A stretch of DNA of 64,000 nt from Ustilago trichophora (Eukaryota; Basidiomycota; Ustilaginomycetes; Ustilaginales; Ustilaginaceae): assembly GCA_900323505.1 (NCBI GenBank), contig OOIN01000015.1, positions 770,541 through 834,540 on the forward strand. Direction: 5' to 3'. Below, piece by piece: positions 59,692 through 64,000 of the stretch; positions within the stretch are counted from its first letter, which is position 1; the number at the start of each line of letters is the position of its first letter. The translations under genes and the position numbers were made by a program. The notes beneath the pieces are model-generated. The model made no database searches. It was not told the origin of the DNA and worked only from the letters and a program-made list of their open reading frames with translations.

Positions 59692-62442
59692 ATGTCCAAG
59701 GTTACGTGCCCAGTCTGCTCCTTTGCCTACGCAGCAAGCAATATCACAAATCATTTCCGCAAAGCACACAGCGGAGTGTTTGTCACACAAGAGGCTGCTG
59801 CTGGAGTGGGTCTTGTTGCGTGTGCTTGTGGTCAGCTTGTGCTGAATGCTGCAGCATTGCGGAAGCATCAAGGGATCCGCAAGTGTCATGGTGCCGCTTC
59901 ACAGCCTGCACCACCGGCTCCAACAACACAGCCAGCTGCGTCTGCAGTCACACAAGCAGAGTCAGCTCCTGCGGCACTGGCAGTTGAGCAAGATGATCCA
60001 TTCCTGCAGCTGGTGGATCCCGCTCTTCTCATGGATGAACAAGCACTTGCACCAACATCAGACTTGGACTCAAGCCGAGAGGATTCCCCACTTGCCCTGG
60101 TGGACGACAATTTGGACTTTGTCTTTGCTGAAGCCGATGCAGAGACAGCAGCAGCAGCAGCAGCAGCTACGCAAGAGCCAGCGGCAGAAGATGTGGAAAT
60201 GCACGATAATTTCCACAATAATTTCCAGGAAGACGCGTCCTCTGGTGAAGTGCTGGATCCATTTCCAATTCCAAGTCTCGATCTCCCAGCTGCAGACGAG
60301 GACAATTTGCAGGAAGGATCAGAGGCAGGATCGGAGGCAGGATTAGAGGCAGAGACATTGGAGCAGGAGGAGGACACTGGGGAGACATTGCCGCAGCTGC
60401 CGCTACAGGAGGTACAAGCGCCTCAGCCTCAGCAGCTAGAGCTTGATGTACCTGACATGCCTGAGGATGGCATTGTTGTACTGCTTCCAAGTATGGACTC
60501 ACCAACCGGACCAGTGCCCAATCTGCTGCTTGACTCACACGCTGCCGAGGAGCCTCCCATGCTGCCACCAATCCCTGGCCTGTCTCCGATCACCGATTGG
60601 AATGTGGGAGTTGACACCGATGTGGATTCATTTGCGGTGACAATTTCTCCTGCCGATATCCTCAAGATTTTTCCGGCCGGCTGCTACCTGTCACTGATCA
60701 GCCACGCGCCTGATTTCAAAGACTTGGCTTCATTCAACAGCTGGGTTTATTTTGCGGAGCTCAAGGTGCTCTTCCGGTTTGAACCGCAGTTCAAGTTGCC
60801 GCTCATCCAGCGGCTGTGTCAAGCACCGCAGAAGGCAATTCTCATTCCATCGGAATATGCCACAGCACTCACACTTGGTGAGCTGCGCTTGGATGTAGGA
60901 ATTGTGGTGGAGGCGCTGCAAGACATTGGTTGCCAGAATGTGCGCATGGGAGCATACGGCATCAAGGTGCCAGTGGACCGGTTCCTTGACCCAGCTATGC
61001 TGAGTGAGCATCCGATGCGGGAAAGCAATGTCTTTGATATTGGCTGCACGATTGATACAGGACGTGTCACACTGATTGCCCCCAAGAGCAAAAAGGGCAA
61101 GTACAAACAATATCCGATGGCATTACGGGTGGGGAGAGGATTTGGAAGTGTGGAATTGAAGTGGAGCAGCCGGACAGATGGGATTACGCACTTCAAAGGA
61201 TATCCCAAATTGACGCATCTGCTCAAAGCCGGTGCAGCCGGTGCAGGCCAAGCAGGAGTGCCGATGACTGTCAAGACCGTCAAGGACCGCATCAGCACAC
61301 TGGAGAGCTGGAAGCAACGCATCATTGGCACAGCACCAGAGCTGGGCAGTGGAGTGCGGCTGGAGGTCACAGTGCAGGCAGCCACGATGCAACAGGCAAG
61401 AGCGGCAGCTGAGGCCAGCCAGTACTTGGATCACCGATACCTCTTCTCTGAGGCAGCAGGAGATCAGCAGCTGCTCACGCACACGATATGCAAGGCGGAC
61501 ATGTTTGCAGATCTGGATGCACTGCTGGCCATTGTGGAACACAAGCAAATCTTCCGAGGCAATCATTCCAAGCAGTCAAGCGGAGTGCAGCGGCAGGCTG
61601 TCATTGACCTGTACAATGCAATGGGCTGGCATCCTGGACGTAGACCAACTGCACTTGACAGTCACATGGCGTGGTGGGAGACCAACCAGGCTGCTCTAGA
61701 TCTTGCAGATGAGCTGGAGCGGTTCAGCACACCGGCAAGCACAAAGCATCTGTTTTCACATGTGCAAGCTCATTTGCGGTGCCGGGGCTGCCACAAAGTG
61801 GGTACATATGCTCTGTGCGGAGGAGCCAATCAATTCCGCATCCGGTGCACTGATTGCCGGGCCACTCTTTCTGCGCAGAAATTCCGAACCCACCTTGCTC
61901 TGCTTGCATCACGGCAGCAGCTGGGAGTGGATCTGCGTGCTCTGGTGGTGGATCCTGCCCGGCTCATTTTTGCAGGGATTGAGCAGGAAGACTTTGCCAT
62001 GCGGAAGCTCAGCCAACGGCAGGATCTCAATGGTCTCTGCCGCACAAATGAGTTTGCGTCCATGCGGGAATCAATGTTGGAGTGCTTGGCTCTGCATTTG
62101 GAGCACAGACGTGAGGCACCAGGGCCGCAGGAGATCAGAGCCAAGGCAGTGGATTGGTTGCGGGAAAATACACAGGCAGTGGAGTATCATCTTGGTACAC
62201 GGAGCAGACCAGCAGCAGAAGCATGCCTAGAGAAGTTGGCTGAGCGGGATGCGGAGCTCAGCCGTGAAGAGGAGGTTGTGCTGCTGCATGGAGTTGCAGG
62301 AGCATTTGATGTGCGGATTGCTCACTTGCAGCTGTTGCGTCGGTCTTGGTCATGCCAGGTGATTCCTCTCGGCAGCCAGGGTCCATACCTTGGACTGGTG
62401 CAGCTTTCAGGTGGGTATGAAGTGCTCACGCAAGCTCAGTAG
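59692..62442 (+). CDS. Subtelomeric C2H2-type zinc-finger protein of unrecognised family
   Basis: 916 residues from ATG (MSKVTCPVCSFAYAASN). Finger 1 is C6-x2-C9-x11-H21-x4-H26; a second finger-like CACGQ...RKHQ...KCH follows. Residues about 75-300 are acidic, Gln/Ala/Pro-rich linker. Residues 300-900 look globular and unfamiliar: LKIFPAGCYLSLISHAPDF, FRFEPQFKLPLIQRLCQ, RVGRGFGSVELKWSSRTDG, VIDLYNAMGWHPGRRPT. A zinc ribbon lies at about 697-722 (CRGC, C709, CTDC), followed by helical Arg/Glu-rich sequence. I found no helicase, RNase H-transposase, reverse transcriptase or HUH motifs. DNA-binding is implied by the fingers; an element-encoded protein acting at telomeres is inference. A truncated near-identical copy lies just upstream. 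Confidence 0.8.
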   Translation: MSKVTCPVCSFAYAASNITNHFRKAHSGVFVTQEAAAGVGLVACACGQLVLNAAALRKHQGIRKCHGAASQPAPPAPTTQPAASAVTQAESAPAALAVEQDDPFLQLVDPALLMDEQALAPTSDLDSSREDSPLALVDDNLDFVFAEADAETAAAAAAATQEPAAEDVEMHDNFHNNFQEDASSGEVLDPFPIPSLDLPAADEDNLQEGSEAGSEAGLEAETLEQEEDTGETLPQLPLQEVQAPQPQQLELDVPDMPEDGIVVLLPSMDSPTGPVPNLLLDSHAAEEPPMLPPIPGLSPITDWNVGVDTDVDSFAVTISPADILKIFPAGCYLSLISHAPDFKDLASFNSWVYFAELKVLFRFEPQFKLPLIQRLCQAPQKAILIPSEYATALTLGELRLDVGIVVEALQDIGCQNVRMGAYGIKVPVDRFLDPAMLSEHPMRESNVFDIGCTIDTGRVTLIAPKSKKGKYKQYPMALRVGRGFGSVELKWSSRTDGITHFKGYPKLTHLLKAGAAGAGQAGVPMTVKTVKDRISTLESWKQRIIGTAPELGSGVRLEVTVQAATMQQARAAAEASQYLDHRYLFSEAAGDQQLLTHTICKADMFADLDALLAIVEHKQIFRGNHSKQSSGVQRQAVIDLYNAMGWHPGRRPTALDSHMAWWETNQAALDLADELERFSTPASTKHLFSHVQAHLRCRGCHKVGTYALCGGANQFRIRCTDCRATLSAQKFRTHLALLASRQQLGVDLRALVVDPARLIFAGIEQEDFAMRKLSQRQDLNGLCRTNEFASMRESMLECLALHLEHRREAPGPQEIRAKAVDWLRENTQAVEYHLGTRSRPAAEACLEKLAERDAELSREEEVVLLHGVAGAFDVRIAHLQLLRRSWSCQVIPLGSQGPYLGLVQLSGGYEVLTQAQ

Positions 62443-63053
62443 TCTGCTTTGAAATTGCCGCAGTAGCTGTTCCCTTTGTGCGGAGTGAAAATTTTTGTGC
62501 GGTCAGTGATCAATGCAGCCGGTGTGAATTACCATTGATTTTTGAGGCCTTCATTGTTGCATGCGTGTGTGTTGAAATATTTTTTTCTGCGATCTTGGAA
62601 ATTGATTGTGATTGAAGTCGGTGTCAGCTGGGTTGCCGATGAGGACTCTACCATAGATCTAGCTTTGGCAGACTTGAGTGACCAACAAAGACGCGTTCGC
62701 TCAGTGGCTGATCTCTTCGGAGTATTGAGAACCAATTTTTGGAGCAGGGTCCCTCCGGCGTGGGGGAAGTTGGGGTTCGATCCCCTTCGGTGTCCCATTG
62801 TTTTCAACAATGGTAATCCCCCGTCACAGAGCTAGTAAAGTCTTCTTTCAAACCCTGACGGGTTCAATTGATGTTGATTTTCACGGCTTTGTGTCTGCGG
62901 CTTTGTTTTTGCCAAATTGGAATGCGGAATGCGGCACTGTACCAATTACAGATCAGTACAAATTGTATCGAATAGTCTCATTTCAATCAATGTGGACACA
63001 CAATGCACACAATACATGGAGAAGGAAACGGTGTGAATTCAAAGAACAACGGA
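62443..63053. other. Spacer between convergent element genes, with Pol III box-like motifs
   Basis: No coding frame. A perfect B box (GGTTCGATCCC, 62774-62784) lies within a short hairpin-like GGGGTTCGATCCCC, with a weak A-box-like TGGCAGACTTG at 62666-62676. No cloverleaf could be drawn, so it is not called a tRNA. Confidence 0.4.
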
Positions 63054-63767
63054 TCAGTCAGAGTCAGGAAGCGGCTTGAAAAGCTGCCAAGCATCGATGC
63101 ACCTTTGCCGGTAAGCAGCCTGCTGTGCTTCTGGGGTGTTGGCCACTTTGCCACCCAGTCCGTTCCACTTGACCACATCTGAGGACATGAACATGGTCAT
63201 GGATCCTCGAGTCTCTCCTGGGAGGATGGGAGAGTTGAAGTGGTGGAGCACGTGGGAAGGGAAGAAGCACAGTGCACCAGGAGGAAAGTCCAGGCTGACC
63301 TTGGCCTCAGTGAAGCTGATCTGCAGCTTGGTGTAATCACCGTAGCTGAAGACGCCAGCTAGGCCCTGCAGATAGTCACGCCTGTCACGGTGGGGGAGGC
63401 TGTATGCCTGGCCTTCCTGGTTGATGGCCAGGGAGGGGAAGCAGGGGGCCCAGAGGAAAGCACCATGGGGCCTGTAGTGCTCCGGGCTGCCGGTGTCCAT
63501 GTAGTGGCTTGCGTGGCTGGGGAAGCACTCGAAGAAGCGTGTGTTGCAGTACTCTCGGAGAGCAGTGACGTGCTTGTTGCGCAGGAATTTAATCATTGTG
63601 CGGTAATTCTTGACAAATTTGAGGTTGAAGTAGGGACCGTCCATGCAGGCAGTGTCTTGTCCACTGAGCATGAGATGAAAGGTGAAGAAGTCACCACGCA
63701 GTGACTCGACAGGTGCACCAGCAGACTTTGGCAGGTCTGCCTGCAGGCGCCTGAACTCCTGGTACAT
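63054..63767 (-). CDS. 2-oxoglutarate/Fe(II) dioxygenase-like protein (TET/JBP-like), probably 5'-truncated by the telomere
   Basis: 237 residues from an ATG at 63767, but the frame is open upstream through GAA GAA TTT AAG into the telomeric CCCTAA repeat, so the true start may be lost. Double-stranded beta-helix landmarks: H126-R-D128 in SLPHRDRRDY, then KVSLDFPPGALCFFPSHVLHHFN with the distal His (175 or 176), and R187 in GETRGSMTMF for 2-oxoglutarate. Order and spacing fit the DSBH dioxygenases, and the PPGALCFFPS-x-x-x-HH block recalls fungal TET/JBP enzymes, which oxidise methylated bases and are carried by transposons in basidiomycetes (family knowledge). It converges on the zinc-finger gene. 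Substrate and activity are unproven. Confidence 0.65.
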   Translation of the reverse strand: MYQEFRRLQADLPKSAGAPVESLRGDFFTFHLMLSGQDTACMDGPYFNLKFVKNYRTMIKFLRNKHVTALREYCNTRFFECFPSHASHYMDTGSPEHYRPHGAFLWAPCFPSLAINQEGQAYSLPHRDRRDYLQGLAGVFSYGDYTKLQISFTEAKVSLDFPPGALCFFPSHVLHHFNSPILPGETRGSMTMFMSSDVVKWNGLGGKVANTPEAQQAAYRQRCIDAWQLFKPLPDSD

Positions 63768-63785
63768 TTCTTCAAACTTGGGGCT

Positions 63786-64000
63786 AGGGCTAGGGTTAGG
63801 GTTAGGGTTAGGGTTAGGGTTAGGGTTAGGGTTAGGGTTAGGGTTAGGGTTAGGGTTAGGGTTAGGGTTAGGGTTAGGGTTAGGGTTAGGGTTAGGGTTA
63901 GGGTTAGGGTTAGGGTTAGGGTTAGGGTTAGGGTTAGGGTTAGGGTTAGGGTTAGGGTTAGGGTTAGGGTTAGGGTTAGGGTTAGGGTTAGGTTAGGGTT
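63786..64000 (+). repeat. Telomere, (TTAGGG)n
   Basis: About 35 tandem TTAGGG units with the G-rich strand running 5'->3' to the right edge, so this is a true chromosome end (or its assembled part). The proximal two units are CTAGGG variants and one TTAGG unit occurs near 63989. Confidence 0.98.

Larger units (their letters stand above)
59201..63785 (+). repeat. Subtelomeric unit, distal copy (candidate telomere-associated mobile element)
   Basis: Begins directly after the interstitial telomeric sequence with TTCCAAGGCCGTCAGTGGAT and runs about 4.6 kb to the degenerate start of the telomere (GGGGCTAGGGCTAGGG). Contents in order: 21-bp minisatellite, 916-residue zinc-finger protein (+), 0.6 kb spacer, dioxygenase-like gene (-). 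No terminal inverted repeats, poly-A tail or reverse-transcriptase motifs were seen. The real distal limit is unknown because the chromosome ends there. Confidence 0.7.

Noticed and set aside
59692..62442. Idea that the subtelomeric protein is a telomere-linked RecQ helicase
   Set aside because: Such helicases are common at fungal chromosome ends, but no Walker A, DEAH or other helicase motif is present.
63682..63996. Plus-strand frame translating to a Gly-Leu repeat
   Set aside because: It is the telomeric repeat translated.

Overview
The window is the right-hand end of a chromosome from a basidiomycete, most likely a smut fungus (Ustilaginomycotina). The evidence is a terminal run of (TTAGGG)n on the + strand at the right edge, short GT-AG introns of about 77-106 nt in otherwise GC-rich mostly intron-poor genes, CT-rich leaders, a DASH-complex subunit, a pre-tRNA intron, and a Rad1-type checkpoint gene corresponding to the REC1 gene of Ustilago. 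Species assignment is inference.

Region 1 (1-36.4 kb) is ordinary gene-rich chromosome: a 5'-truncated glycerol-3-phosphate acyltransferase (Sct1/Gpt2 type), an NPF-rich protein with an EH-like N-terminus, a small secreted Cys protein, a WBP11-like splicing factor, a Den1/SENP8-like deneddylase, a GRAM-VASt sterol-transfer (Lam) protein, an enoyl-CoA hydratase-like protein, the DASH subunit Spc19 (three exons reconstructed), a C6orf136/DUF2358-like mitochondrial protein, a large disordered protein with a KEN box, UTP10 and an F-box-like protein. Most are housekeeping genes in nuclear, ER or mitochondrial functions; there is no obvious pathway cluster.

Region 2 (36.4-57.2 kb) becomes sparser: 3.9 kb without a gene, an intron-containing tRNA-Arg(ACG), an MpaB/Lcp-type haem oxygenase-like membrane protein, a frameshifted relic of a gene family whose full-length member lies 10 kb further out, a four-exon GT69 (CMT1-like) mannosyltransferase, a three-exon YeeE/YedE sulfur transporter, a secreted EEP-superfamily hydrolase, the Rad1/REC1 gene with a hidden in-frame intron, and a 1085-residue P-loop NTPase with a C-terminal PD-(D/E)XK-like nuclease signature (Crinkler-like architecture).

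Region 3 (57.2-64 kb) is subtelomere. It holds two head-to-tail copies of a telomere-associated unit: a 21-bp minisatellite, a C2H2-type zinc-finger gene of unrecognised family (first copy truncated, second 916 residues), and, in the second copy, a convergent 2-oxoglutarate/Fe(II) dioxygenase-like gene of TET/JBP flavour whose reading frame runs open into the telomere. A short interstitial telomeric sequence sits exactly at the junction between the two copies, and short TAGGG-type sequence precedes each copy. I regard this unit as the most likely undescribed system in the window: a candidate telomere-targeted or telomere-recombined mobile element.
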